From assembly GCA_038206765.1 (NCBI GenBank), contig JBBRAM010000004.1, positions 1-64,000 of the forward strand: 64,000 nucleotides of DNA, in the 5' to 3' direction. A model generated the notes under the pieces. It did not search any database. It was not told the DNA's origin and saw nothing but the letters and a program-made list of their open reading frames with translations. Positions within the stretch are counted from its first letter, which is position 1, and each line of letters begins with the position of its first letter. The translations under genes were made by a program, and so were the position numbers. Positions 17,741-25,267 of the stretch are shown piece after piece. Source of the DNA: UKL13-2 sp038206765 (GTDB taxonomy: Bacteria; Pseudomonadota; Gammaproteobacteria; Burkholderiales; Usitatibacteraceae).

Positions 17741-18982
17741 ATGTCTCTCATCGTCCAAAAATATGGCGGCACCTCGATGGGTTCGCCGGAACGCATTCGA
17801 GAAGTCGCGAAGCGTATCGCTTACTACCATTCCCAAGGCCATCAGCTGATCGTAGTGCCGTCCGCAATGTCGGGCGAGACTAACCGCTTGCTCGGCTTGG
17901 CCAAGCAGCTAAGTGATGAACCTGATTCGCGTGAATTGGATGTAATTGCCTCAACGGGCGAGCAGGTTTCGGTCGGATTGTTGGCGATTGCGATTCAAAG
18001 CCTGGGTTTAAAAGCCAAAAGCTACACCGGCTGGCAGGTGAAAATTTTGACGGACAGCGCCCACACCAAAGCGCGTATTTTGTCGATTGACGACACCGCG
18101 ATTCGCCAAGACTTAGCGGATGGCTATGTGGTTGTTGTAGCGGGCTTTCAGGGGATTGACGAACACGGCAATATCACCACGCTGGGCCGAGGTGGTTCGG
18201 ATACTACCGGCGTTGCGATGGCCTCGGCACTCAAGGCTGATGAATGCCAAATTTTTACCGATGTTGATGGTGTTTATACGACAGACCCGCGGGTGGTGCC
18301 TGAGGCACGCAAGCTGGACACGATCACCTTTGAGGAAATGTTTGAGCTGGCCAGCATGGGCTCAAAAGTCTTGCAAATTCGCTCGGTGGAATTCGCCGGG
18401 AAATACAAAGTAAAACTCCGCGTGTTGTCGTCGTTTACCGAATTCGATTCCAACGATCGCGGCACCTTGATTACCTATGAGGAAGACGAAAACATGGAAC
18501 AAGCCATCATTTCCGGTATCGCGTTTAATCGCGATGAAGCTAAACTCACCGTCACTGGTGTTCCTGACCGCCCCGGCATAGCATTCTCGATTTTGGGGCC
18601 GATTGCGAAAGCAAACATTGATATCGACGTAATTATTCAAAACACCTCGTTCGACGGCATTACCGATTTCTCCTTCACGGTGCATCGCAATGATTACAAC
18701 AGAGCGTTGGCCATTCTGGAAAATGAAGTCAAGCCAGCGATTAATGCAAAAGGTGTGATCGGCGATAATAAAATAGCGAAGGTTTCGCTAGTAGGCATTG
18801 GTATGCGCTCACACGTCGGCATAGCTGCAAAAATGTTTGAGACGTTGGCGAATGAGAACGTTAATATTCAAATGATTTCGACTTCTGAAATTAAAACATC
18901 GGTTGTGGTTGATGAAAAGTACATGGAGCTTGCCGTGCGCTCGCTGCACAATGCGTTTGAGTTGGACAAAGTGCCGGTTTAA
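17741..18982 (+). CDS. lysC: Aspartate kinase
   Basis: LysC phosphorylates aspartate, the first step toward lysine, threonine and methionine. The 413-residue length fits monofunctional aspartokinases. It has the signature VQKYGGTSMGSPERI at residues 4-18, the nucleotide-binding TTLGRGGSDTTGVAMASAL near 148, FTDVDGVYTTDPR near 176, and two C-terminal ACT domains (VPDRPGIAFSILGPIAKANI near 270; GIGMRSHVGIAAKMFETLAN near 350) that mediate feedback inhibition. A hairpin terminator lies directly after it. A tRNA-Ser(GCU) gene follows 2.3 kb on, with a peptidase gene between them. Confidence 0.95.
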   Translation: MSLIVQKYGGTSMGSPERIREVAKRIAYYHSQGHQLIVVPSAMSGETNRLLGLAKQLSDEPDSRELDVIASTGEQVSVGLLAIAIQSLGLKAKSYTGWQVKILTDSAHTKARILSIDDTAIRQDLADGYVVVVAGFQGIDEHGNITTLGRGGSDTTGVAMASALKADECQIFTDVDGVYTTDPRVVPEARKLDTITFEEMFELASMGSKVLQIRSVEFAGKYKVKLRVLSSFTEFDSNDRGTLITYEEDENMEQAIISGIAFNRDEAKLTVTGVPDRPGIAFSILGPIAKANIDIDVIIQNTSFDGITDFSFTVHRNDYNRALAILENEVKPAINAKGVIGDNKIAKVSLVGIGMRSHVGIAAKMFETLANENVNIQMISTSEIKTSVVVDEKYMELAVRSLHNAFELDKVPV

Positions 18983-19019
18983 TTTTCAGCTCTCGGTCGG
19001 CAGAACAATCGTTGTCAAT

Positions 19020-19053
19020 GAAAGCTGCGCCACCAGCGCGGCTTTCTGTTTTT
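19020..19053 (+). terminator. Rho-independent terminator after lysC
   Basis: GAAAGCTGCGC and GCGCGGCTTTC form an 11-bp stem with one G-T pair around a 5-base loop, followed by TGTTTTT. The ribosome-binding site of the next gene (AGGAG) begins just behind it. Confidence 0.85.
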
Positions 19054-19066
19054 AGGAGAAGCCACC

Positions 19067-21175
19067 ATGTTTCGCCAGTTACTATTAGGAATCTTAGGAA
19101 TCGCCGCAATGACTATGACGAGCGCCGCCGCAGTAGCCGAAACCGCCCCAGAAGACCCCTATCTGTGGCTAGAAGACGTGATGGGCGACAAAGCGATTGC
19201 GTGGGTCAAAGCGCAAAACGCAAAGACGCAAAAGCTGCTTGAAGCGCAGCCGCAATTCGCGCCAATTCGCGACAAAGTGTTGGAAGTGGTGAATTCGAAA
19301 GAGCGTATTCCGGCTGCTGTTAAGCGCGGCGAATTCCTCTACAATTTTTGGCAGGATCAAACCAATGTGCGCGGCCTGTGGAGGCGCACCACGATGGCAG
19401 AGTATAAAAAGCTGCAACCTAGGTGGGAAGTGGTTTTAGATTTGGATGAACTTGCCAAAGCCGAAAAAGAAAACTGGGTCTGGAAAGGCTCAACTTGCCT
19501 ATATCCAAATTATGACCGTTGCCTGGTTAACCTATCGCGTGGCGGCGCGGATGCGCAAGTCACCCGCGAGTTTGATGTGCCAACAAAATCATTTGTCAAA
19601 AATGGCTTCTTTATGAAGGAAGCGAAAGGCGGCGCATCATGGATTGATCGCGATACGTTATTTGTCCAAACCGACTTTGGCGCAGGCTCGATGACCAAAT
19701 CTGGCTACCCCAGAATCGTCAAAGAATGGAAACGCGGCACACCCATTGAGAGCGCCAAAATAGTGTACGAGGGCAAAGAGTCGGACATCAGTGTCGGCGC
19801 ATCAGTGACGGAGCAAAAGGGCTATGCAACCAAGCAATTTGTGCGTCGAGGCGTGACGTTTTATACCTCGGAAACGTATTTGCGCGAGGTTATCAATGGA
19901 GTGGATAAATTAACCAAACTCGATGTGCAAGACGATGCAGCGCCCGCCTACGCTTGGGACATGCTGTTTGTGCGCTTGAAATCAGCGTGGACCGTCGGTG
20001 GCAAGACTTATCCGCAGGGTGCGCTGGTCGCGATGAACTTCGATAAATTTATGAACGGCGAGCGCGATTTTGAAACGCTCTTTATGCCGACCGATCGCAA
20101 GTCGCTGGCGAGTTGGACGTTGACGAAAAATGTGTTGCTGTTGAACGAGTTGGATAACGTCAAAAATCAGCTGGTAGAACTCAAACGTGAGGGTGGCAAA
20201 TGGAGTCGTCGCGTCGTCACTTTACCCGGTTTGGGTACGGTGAGTGCAAACGCAATTGATAGTGATGAGTCCGATGATTACTGGCTTACGCTGACTGATT
20301 ACCTCACGCCATCGACGTTATTTTTAGCCAGAGCGGGAACCGACGATCGTGAAAAATTAAAATCATTGCCGGCGTTTTTTGATTCAACCCCATACAAAGT
20401 GGAGCAGTTCCAAGCGACCTCCAAAGACGGCGAAAAAATTCCCTACTTTGTCATTATGCGTAAGGACGCTAAGCTCGACGGCAAAAATCCAACGCTACTT
20501 TATGGCTATGGCGGTTTTGAAGTATCGCAACTGCCCAGCTACTCGGGCGCAATCGGTAACGGCTGGCTCAACCAAGGCGGCATCTATGTCGTCGCCAATA
20601 TTCGTGGCGGCGGCGAATTTGGCCCGCGCTGGCATCAGGCTGGTTTGAAACAAAATCGGCAAAAAGTGTTTGATGACTTCATTGCTGTCGGCGAGGATTT
20701 GATAACAAAGAAAATTTCATCACCGCGCCATTTGGCAATCTCTGGCGGTTCCAACGGTGGCCTTTTAGTAGGCGCCGTAATGGTGCAGCGTCCGGACTTG
20801 TTCCGTGCTGTTGTTTGCGCCGTTCCGTTGCTCGATATGAAGCGCTATAACAAATTGCTGGCAGGTGCGTCATGGGTAGCGGAGTATGGGAACCCTGATG
20901 ATCCCAAAGAATGGGAATTCATCTCTAAATACTCGCCCTACCAGAATGTCAAAACAGGTGTAAAAATGCCGAAGGTGTTGTTTGTCACATCAACCCGTGA
21001 TGATCGCGTTCATCCTGGCCACGCTCGAAAAATGATGGCGCGGATGATGGAGCAAGGGCACGAGGTTTTTTACTACGAAAACATCGAAGGTGGCCACGCT
21101 GGCTCCGCGAACAATGCGCAGCTTGCTTACCGCACCGGGTTGCAATATGCGTTCTTGCTCAAGGAGCTGAAGTAA
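19067..21175 (+). CDS. Exported prolyl oligopeptidase family serine peptidase
   Basis: The 702-residue protein has a signal peptide (residues 1-25, ending AAAVAET), so it acts in the periplasm. It follows the S9A plan: an N-terminal segment (PYLWLEDVMGDKAIAWVKAQ), a seven-bladed propeller to about residue 430, then the alpha/beta-hydrolase domain. The catalytic triad is visible: S562 in SGGSNGG, D645 or D646 in STRDDRVHPGH, and H677 in EGGHAG. The family cleaves short peptides, often after proline. An AGGAG site precedes the ATG. It sits between lysC and tRNA-Ser, apparently as its own transcription unit. Confidence 0.92.
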   Translation: MFRQLLLGILGIAAMTMTSAAAVAETAPEDPYLWLEDVMGDKAIAWVKAQNAKTQKLLEAQPQFAPIRDKVLEVVNSKERIPAAVKRGEFLYNFWQDQTNVRGLWRRTTMAEYKKLQPRWEVVLDLDELAKAEKENWVWKGSTCLYPNYDRCLVNLSRGGADAQVTREFDVPTKSFVKNGFFMKEAKGGASWIDRDTLFVQTDFGAGSMTKSGYPRIVKEWKRGTPIESAKIVYEGKESDISVGASVTEQKGYATKQFVRRGVTFYTSETYLREVINGVDKLTKLDVQDDAAPAYAWDMLFVRLKSAWTVGGKTYPQGALVAMNFDKFMNGERDFETLFMPTDRKSLASWTLTKNVLLLNELDNVKNQLVELKREGGKWSRRVVTLPGLGTVSANAIDSDESDDYWLTLTDYLTPSTLFLARAGTDDREKLKSLPAFFDSTPYKVEQFQATSKDGEKIPYFVIMRKDAKLDGKNPTLLYGYGGFEVSQLPSYSGAIGNGWLNQGGIYVVANIRGGGEFGPRWHQAGLKQNRQKVFDDFIAVGEDLITKKISSPRHLAISGGSNGGLLVGAVMVQRPDLFRAVVCAVPLLDMKRYNKLLAGASWVAEYGNPDDPKEWEFISKYSPYQNVKTGVKMPKVLFVTSTRDDRVHPGHARKMMARMMEQGHEVFYYENIEGGHAGSANNAQLAYRTGLQYAFLLKELK

Positions 21176-21248
21176 ACGTGAAATGAGCGCATGGCACGCT
21201 GTGCGCCCAGCCGTTGTGTGCATTTTTCGCGGAAATTTGTAAGCCGTT

Positions 21249-21278
21249 TTGACCACGGTACACCAGACAGCGTACAAT
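21249..21278 (+). promoter_or_regulatory. Sigma-70 promoter of the tRNA-Ser gene
   Basis: TTGACC (21249-21254), an 18-base spacer and TACAAT (21273-21278) form a good promoter; the transcript would start about 13 bases before the mature tRNA. Confidence 0.7.
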
Positions 21279-21297
21279 ACGCCCTAGCGAAAAATCC

Positions 21298-21390
21298 GGA
21301 GAGGTGGCCGAGTGGTCGAAGGCACTCCCCTGCTAAGGGAGCATACGGTCAAAAACTGTATCGAGGGTTCGAATCCCTCCTTCTCCGCCA
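21298..21390 (+). tRNA. tRNA-Ser (anticodon GCU)
   Basis: The 93-base gene begins GGAGAGGTGGCCGAGTGG and ends with an encoded CCA. The acceptor stem pairs GGAGAGG with CTTCTCC (one G-U). The anticodon stem CTCCC/GGGAG encloses the loop CTGCTAA, so the anticodon is GCU (21332-21334), reading AGC/AGU. A long variable arm (ACGGTC...) and the GGTTCGAATCC T-loop confirm a class II serine tRNA. Confidence 0.97.
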
Positions 21391-21395
21391 GATAT

Positions 21396-21428
21396 AAATC
21401 CTATGCATTTGAATGCATAGGATTTTTT
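21396..21428 (+). terminator. Rho-independent terminator of tRNA-Ser
   Basis: AAATCCTATGCATT and AATGCATAGGATTT form a near-perfect stem with a minimal loop, followed by a T-run, just behind the tRNA. Confidence 0.85.
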
Positions 21429-21679
21429 ATTTTTAGTCGTCGCTGAACCGACGATGTGATCACAAATCGAATTCTTTGCCTGCCGAAGGTCGGCAACTTC
21501 ATCCTGACTAACGATTTCGCCCGACGGCGCCTTGGCAAATGTTTTGCACCGGTAGCGGGGTTGTAGGCTCCTTTATTTTAATCGAGCGTTTCAGCCAAGC
21601 TGGCAATGGTCGACAATTCACACGAAGTTTGCTGGCAAATTACAGTTAGTAAGACCAATCGGCGCTTGCAATTGCAAAT

Positions 21680-21698
21680 AAGAACCATTATCATTTAC
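21680..21698 (-). promoter_or_regulatory. Putative Fur box upstream of the iron operon
   Basis: Read on the minus strand, the site is GTAAATGATAATGGTTCTT. It shares about 13 of 19 positions with GATAATGATAATCATTATC, including the core AATGATAAT. It lies 28-46 bases before the ATG of the cupredoxin gene, at the expected promoter. Iron repression through Fur is therefore likely for the three following genes. The preceding stretch from 21429 shows no gene. Confidence 0.6.
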
Positions 21699-21725
21699 AT
21701 CTCACTACTATTACGGGATGCAAAT

Positions 21726-22070
21726 ATGGCTCAGATAACTCGATTTTTCTCATTTCTGCTGATAGCGCTATCGATCTCAATCCACTCTCTGCATGCAGGT
21801 GAGCCGGAGCTTGCGATAAAACTCGTGATCGAAAATCACAAATTTCAACCGGAAACCATTCCCGTACCCGCCAACCAAAAGGTCAAGTTGATTATCGAAA
21901 ACCGCGATGCGACGCCCGAGGAGTTTGAAAGCCATTCGTTGAACCGAGAAAAGGTGATTCCAGGTAAATCGTCCGTCACGATTTACGTCGGACCGCTTAA
22001 ACCTGGCTCGTACCCGTTTGTTGGTGAGTTCAATCAAACGACCGCTAAAGGCGTTGTGGTTGCAAAATAA
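21726..22070 (+). CDS. Periplasmic cupredoxin-domain protein of an iron-uptake operon
   Basis: I choose the ATG at 21726 because it starts a clean signal peptide (hydrophobic 6-20, cleavage near LHAGE); the longer upstream frame has none. The mature part, about 90 residues, is a small beta-sandwich: KLVIENHKFQPETIPVPANQ, then KLIIENRDATPEEFESHSLN, ending PGSYPFVGEFNQTTAKG. This matches the cupredoxin domain of EfeO-type and FtrB-type proteins, in which copper-assisted oxidation of Fe(II) feeds an FTR1 permease. The classical type 1 copper cysteine is not evident. It lies 12 bases before the FTR1 gene. Confidence 0.82.
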   Translation: MAQITRFFSFLLIALSISIHSLHAGEPELAIKLVIENHKFQPETIPVPANQKVKLIIENRDATPEEFESHSLNREKVIPGKSSVTIYVGPLKPGSYPFVGEFNQTTAKGVVVAK

Positions 22071-22082
22071 AAAGGACTCGAT

Positions 22083-22934
22083 ATGTTTAGCACAGCGCTT
22101 ATTGTTTTTCGCGAAGTACTGGAAGCATCACTCATCATCGGGTTAGTTGCGGCGGCGACGCGCGGTATCCCAGGACGTGGTCGTTGGCTTGGCGGCGGCG
22201 TTCTGTTTGGGCTGCTGGGTTCGGCATTCGTTGCGCTCAGTATGGAACAAATCGCAAGGCTTGCAGATGGTGTTGGCCAAGAGTTATTTAATGCGTGCAT
22301 TCTTGGTGTGGCGGTATTGATGCTTGTCTGGCACACCATCTGGATGTCAACGCATGGCCAGAAACTTGCCGCAGATGCGCGAAGTATTGCTGGCGATATT
22401 CGTGATGGCCGGAGGGCGCTTTCGATGTTGCTGGTCGTGGTTGCGGTTGCGGTTCTTCGCGAAGGCGCTGAATCGGTGCTTTTCTTGTATGGCGTCGCGT
22501 TGTCTGGATCATCAAGCATCGGCGAAATGGCGATGGGTGCGCTGCTTGGTATTGCAGGGGGCGCGGCCGTTGGCATCACCCTGTATTTGGGTTTGCTTAG
22601 AATCCCCCTACGCTTGTTTTTCACGGTTACCTCGTTGCTAGTTTTGCTGCTCGCCGCAGGAATGGCCGCGCAGGCTGCACGTTTTCTAGTGCAAGCCGAT
22701 CTGATTCCGGCACTTGCTTCGCCCCTCTGGGATGTGTCAGGCGTGCTGCCAAATCAGTCGGCATTGGGTACTGTTTTGCATGGGCTGATTGGCTATGACG
22801 CAAGCCCTTCCGGTATTCAAGTTGTTTTCTATATCGCCGTCATCGTTGCGATCACGGCGGGCGTGAAATGGGCGAAGCGTTCATCGCTGGCCACCAAAAT
22901 TGCGACCAACTTACCAACACCACACACATCATGA
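22083..22934 (+). CDS. FTR1-family iron permease
   Basis: This 283-residue protein has about seven membrane helices and two RExxE iron-binding motifs: REVLE at residues 10-14 and REGAE near residue 122. The two motifs fall in the first and fourth helices, as in bacterial EfeU/FtrC and yeast Ftr1. The family moves iron across the inner membrane after oxidation at the outer face. The upstream cupredoxin and the Fur box support that role. Its stop overlaps the next ATG by four bases (ATGA), so the outer-membrane gene is translationally coupled. No EfeB peroxidase, P19 or ferredoxin partner is adjacent. Confidence 0.92.
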   Translation: MFSTALIVFREVLEASLIIGLVAAATRGIPGRGRWLGGGVLFGLLGSAFVALSMEQIARLADGVGQELFNACILGVAVLMLVWHTIWMSTHGQKLAADARSIAGDIRDGRRALSMLLVVVAVAVLREGAESVLFLYGVALSGSSSIGEMAMGALLGIAGGAAVGITLYLGLLRIPLRLFFTVTSLLVLLLAAGMAAQAARFLVQADLIPALASPLWDVSGVLPNQSALGTVLHGLIGYDASPSGIQVVFYIAVIVAITAGVKWAKRSSLATKIATNLPTPHTS

Positions 22935-23680
22935 TCTCGCTACGAAAATTATTATTTGCTTCAATTTCATTGCTACCAATTTATGCGTTGGCCGATCCAG
23001 CCGATTACATCAAACTTCCCGCAATCGAATATGGCGAACGCGAAATCGAGTTGAAATACGGCTCCAGCAAATTGAGCGCAGATGAAGGCCGCGAATCGGC
23101 GGGCACATTTGGTTTTGGCTACGGTGTCACACCAAATTGGTTCACCGAAGCTTATCTAAAATACAAAAAAACGCCGGATGATCGGAGCCGGTTCGATGCT
23201 ATTGAATGGGAAAACAAATTCTTGCTAACGGAAACTGGCAAATATCCCGTTGACGTTGGATTCTTTGTTGAAATCGAAGTGCCGAGAGCACGCAGGGAGG
23301 GCTATGAACTTCGGCTGGGCCCGCTCTTTCAAGTCGAGACCGGCAACACGCAATTAAATGGAAATTTTTTTCTCAAACGCCAGTATCATTCTGAAAGCGC
23401 GCCAGCTGAAGCCCCCGTTACCGAATTTCATTATCAGGCGCAGTTAAAATATCGGTATCAACGTGAATTTGAGTTCGGCATTCAAGTGTTTGGTGAACTT
23501 GGGAAATGGAATCATTGGGACAAACATGAGATGCAGAACCATCGAATTGGCCCAGCTATTTTTGGCAAGTTTCCGCTAGGCGGACGCGAAGCCATTCGCT
23601 ATGATGCCGCTTGGCTAGTCGGTGCCACTAAGGCTTCACCTGATTCGACAATTCGACTACAGCTGGAATATGAATTTTGA
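22931..23680 (+). CDS. Predicted outer-membrane beta-barrel protein of the iron operon
   Basis: The 249-residue precursor has a signal peptide (MISLRKLLFASISLLPIYAL, cut near ALA-D). The rest alternates polar and aromatic residues in amphipathic strands (ELKYGSSKLSADEG, FGFGYGVTPNWFTEAYLKYK, AQLKYRYQREFEFGIQVFGE) and ends in LQLEYEF, a C-terminal phenylalanine typical of barrel-assembly signals. I recognise no named family. Coupling to the FTR1 gene by ATGA suggests a role in metal passage through, or sensing at, the outer membrane; that is inference. Confidence 0.75.
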   Translation: MISLRKLLFASISLLPIYALADPADYIKLPAIEYGEREIELKYGSSKLSADEGRESAGTFGFGYGVTPNWFTEAYLKYKKTPDDRSRFDAIEWENKFLLTETGKYPVDVGFFVEIEVPRARREGYELRLGPLFQVETGNTQLNGNFFLKRQYHSESAPAEAPVTEFHYQAQLKYRYQREFEFGIQVFGELGKWNHWDKHEMQNHRIGPAIFGKFPLGGREAIRYDAAWLVGATKASPDSTIRLQLEYEF

Positions 23681-23732
23681 AGGGCATTCGGCCTGCTCTT
23701 TCGTGATGCCTCCTAAACTGTGAGGCTCCTTG

Positions 23733-23772
23733 TTCCCCCTTATTCCCCTTTAGTTCCCGTTATTTCCCTTTA
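23733..23772. repeat. Imperfect ~10-bp TTCCC repeats between convergent genes
   Basis: Four units of roughly TTCCCnTTAT run head to tail in the short gap between the outer-membrane protein gene and the SCO gene. No hairpin terminator is obvious here. Confidence 0.5.
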
Positions 23773-23814
23773 TCTCATTGGTTTCGTTAAGGACTTGACG
23801 AAAAGCCTTTAGGA

Positions 23815-24405
23815 TCACTTTATTAATACGGATTTTTTGACCAGTTTTACAAATTGTTGATCTGCCTTCCCAATCGTGCTGGTCTTACCGACTATGCGGC
23901 CCTCGGCGTCGAGCAAAATGAGTACGCTCGTATGATTGAAATCCCCGCTCGGTAGTGCGCGGTATTGAATGCCAAGTGTGGCGGCGAGTTTGCGTACGTT
24001 GCGATCATCAGTGCGAGCGAGCGTCCATTGTGGGACACTTAAATTTCGCTCTTCAACAATAGATTTTAAAGCGGCTACATCATCCCTTGCCGGATCGAAA
24101 CTCACCATCAATACGGGGACGTGGCTACGCTCTGCTGGCGTTAAACTCTCTTCCGTCTTTTTCAATGCATCGACAATTCGCGGACACACAAATTGGCAGC
24201 CGGTGTAGAACATGCTGATGAGCAGCGGTTTCCCGCGACGATCAATGAGGCTCGATGTTTTGCCATCTTGATCTGTCAGTGGCACCGCAAGTTGGTAGAT
24301 TGAATTACCCGGCAGTGGCCTATTTGCCGCCATTGCTAGGGATTGCACCAATAGCGCGGATACAAAATACGATAGTCCGAAAATGATGCGAAGGCTTGTC
24401 TTCAT
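23815..24405 (-). CDS. SCO1/SenC/PrrC-type copper chaperone
   Basis: SCO proteins are thioredoxin-fold, membrane- or periplasm-facing factors that deliver copper or reduce cysteines at copper sites. The 196-residue protein has an N-terminal hydrophobic signal or anchor (residues 5-26) and the metal site C70-x3-C74 (YTGCQFVCPR) with the distant H157 (DFNHTSVL). Its start overlaps the stop of nirV by four bases and it is the last gene of nirK-nirV-sco, so its likely client is the copper nitrite reductase rather than a cytochrome oxidase. That assignment is inference from context. Confidence 0.9.
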   Translation of the reverse strand: MKTSLRIIFGLSYFVSALLVQSLAMAANRPLPGNSIYQLAVPLTDQDGKTSSLIDRRGKPLLISMFYTGCQFVCPRIVDALKKTEESLTPAERSHVPVLMVSFDPARDDVAALKSIVEERNLSVPQWTLARTDDRNVRKLAATLGIQYRALPSGDFNHTSVLILLDAEGRIVGKTSTIGKADQQFVKLVKKSVLIK

Positions 24406-25253
24406 GGCCGATCCTTTACTGTTGTTGCGGTTGTTGCCGATGGTAGTGTCGCGGGGTGTACGCCTAAACGCGCGCAGCGAAAGCCCAAATTGTTTGTGGT
24501 GTCCGATGCACTTAGTGATGAGAGCAAAGCGATGCGCATGAGCACTGCATAGTTGTCGCGGTCCTTTAGGCTAATTGCACCGGCACCGCAAAATTGCAAT
24601 TTATCTGGGTCGCCTTGGTTGCGGCTATCAGCACTAACGAGCAATGCATTAAAGTCATCCACCCACTCCCAAATTAGCCCGTGCACGTCATGTACGCCAT
24701 ACACATTCGGTGTACCACCAACATCAGCTGGCGGCCGAGTTGAGGATTGTGAGTACCAAGCAAGAATGCGCGCACGCCAAGCAGGATCGGCTCGCGAATC
24801 GGCTTTGGTTTCGTCCGCCGCGGCAATATATTCCCACTCAAGCCATGTTGGTAGACGCGCGCCCTCTGTTTCGCAAAACGCTTGCGCGGCAAACCAACTC
24901 ACGCTCGTAACCGGCTGCTCTGTTCGTGATGCCTCGCTGAGTACTGACGCGCTGCGCCAACTATTTAGATAGCTTACGTCGGCAAAGGTGGCCGGTGCTC
25001 GGCCACGCTGCCATTCACGATGCGATTTTACAAACGCTAAATATTCACCGTTTGTGACGGGTGTGCTGCGGATTGAAAATGCGTTTACGCTAACCATGCC
25101 CGGTGTGGCATCGTTCGCCAGCACACTAGTGAGTGTCCCAGCGGGTATAGCAACGTAGTCTTTTGCATGGCTCGCACTAACTAAAAGTGCAGTGTGTTGA
25201 CTAGCCAGCATCGCCAACATTACCCACACCGATGCGAGTTTTTTTATTCGCAT
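24402..25253 (-). CDS. nirV: NirV, SUMF1/formylglycine-generating-enzyme-like protein
   Basis: This exported 283-residue protein (signal peptide 1-30) has a SUMF1/FGE fold: AFSIRSTPVTNGEYLAFVKS near residue 58, WFAAQAFCETEGARLPTWLE near 125, and the terminal NLGFRCARLG. Genes of this type directly downstream of nirK are called nirV in other denitrifiers. By my alignment to human FGE, the two catalytic cysteines (336 and 341) fall on alanine and isoleucine, so formylglycine formation is unlikely. It starts 14 bases behind nirK. A role in NirK maturation is the usual proposal but is not established. Confidence 0.8.
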   Translation of the reverse strand: MRIKKLASVWVMLAMLASQHTALLVSASHAKDYVAIPAGTLTSVLANDATPGMVSVNAFSIRSTPVTNGEYLAFVKSHREWQRGRAPATFADVSYLNSWRSASVLSEASRTEQPVTSVSWFAAQAFCETEGARLPTWLEWEYIAAADETKADSRADPAWRARILAWYSQSSTRPPADVGGTPNVYGVHDVHGLIWEWVDDFNALLVSADSRNQGDPDKLQFCGAGAISLKDRDNYAVLMRIALLSSLSASDTTNNLGFRCARLGVHPATLPSATTATTVKDRP

Positions 25254-25267
25254 CGTAAGTGCCCGAC

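Noticed and set aside
21401..21420. Palindrome with ATGCATT/AATGCAT resembling an NsrR site
   Set aside because: It lies directly behind tRNA-Ser, is followed by a T-run and pairs as a terminator stem; half-site spacing is one base short for NsrR.
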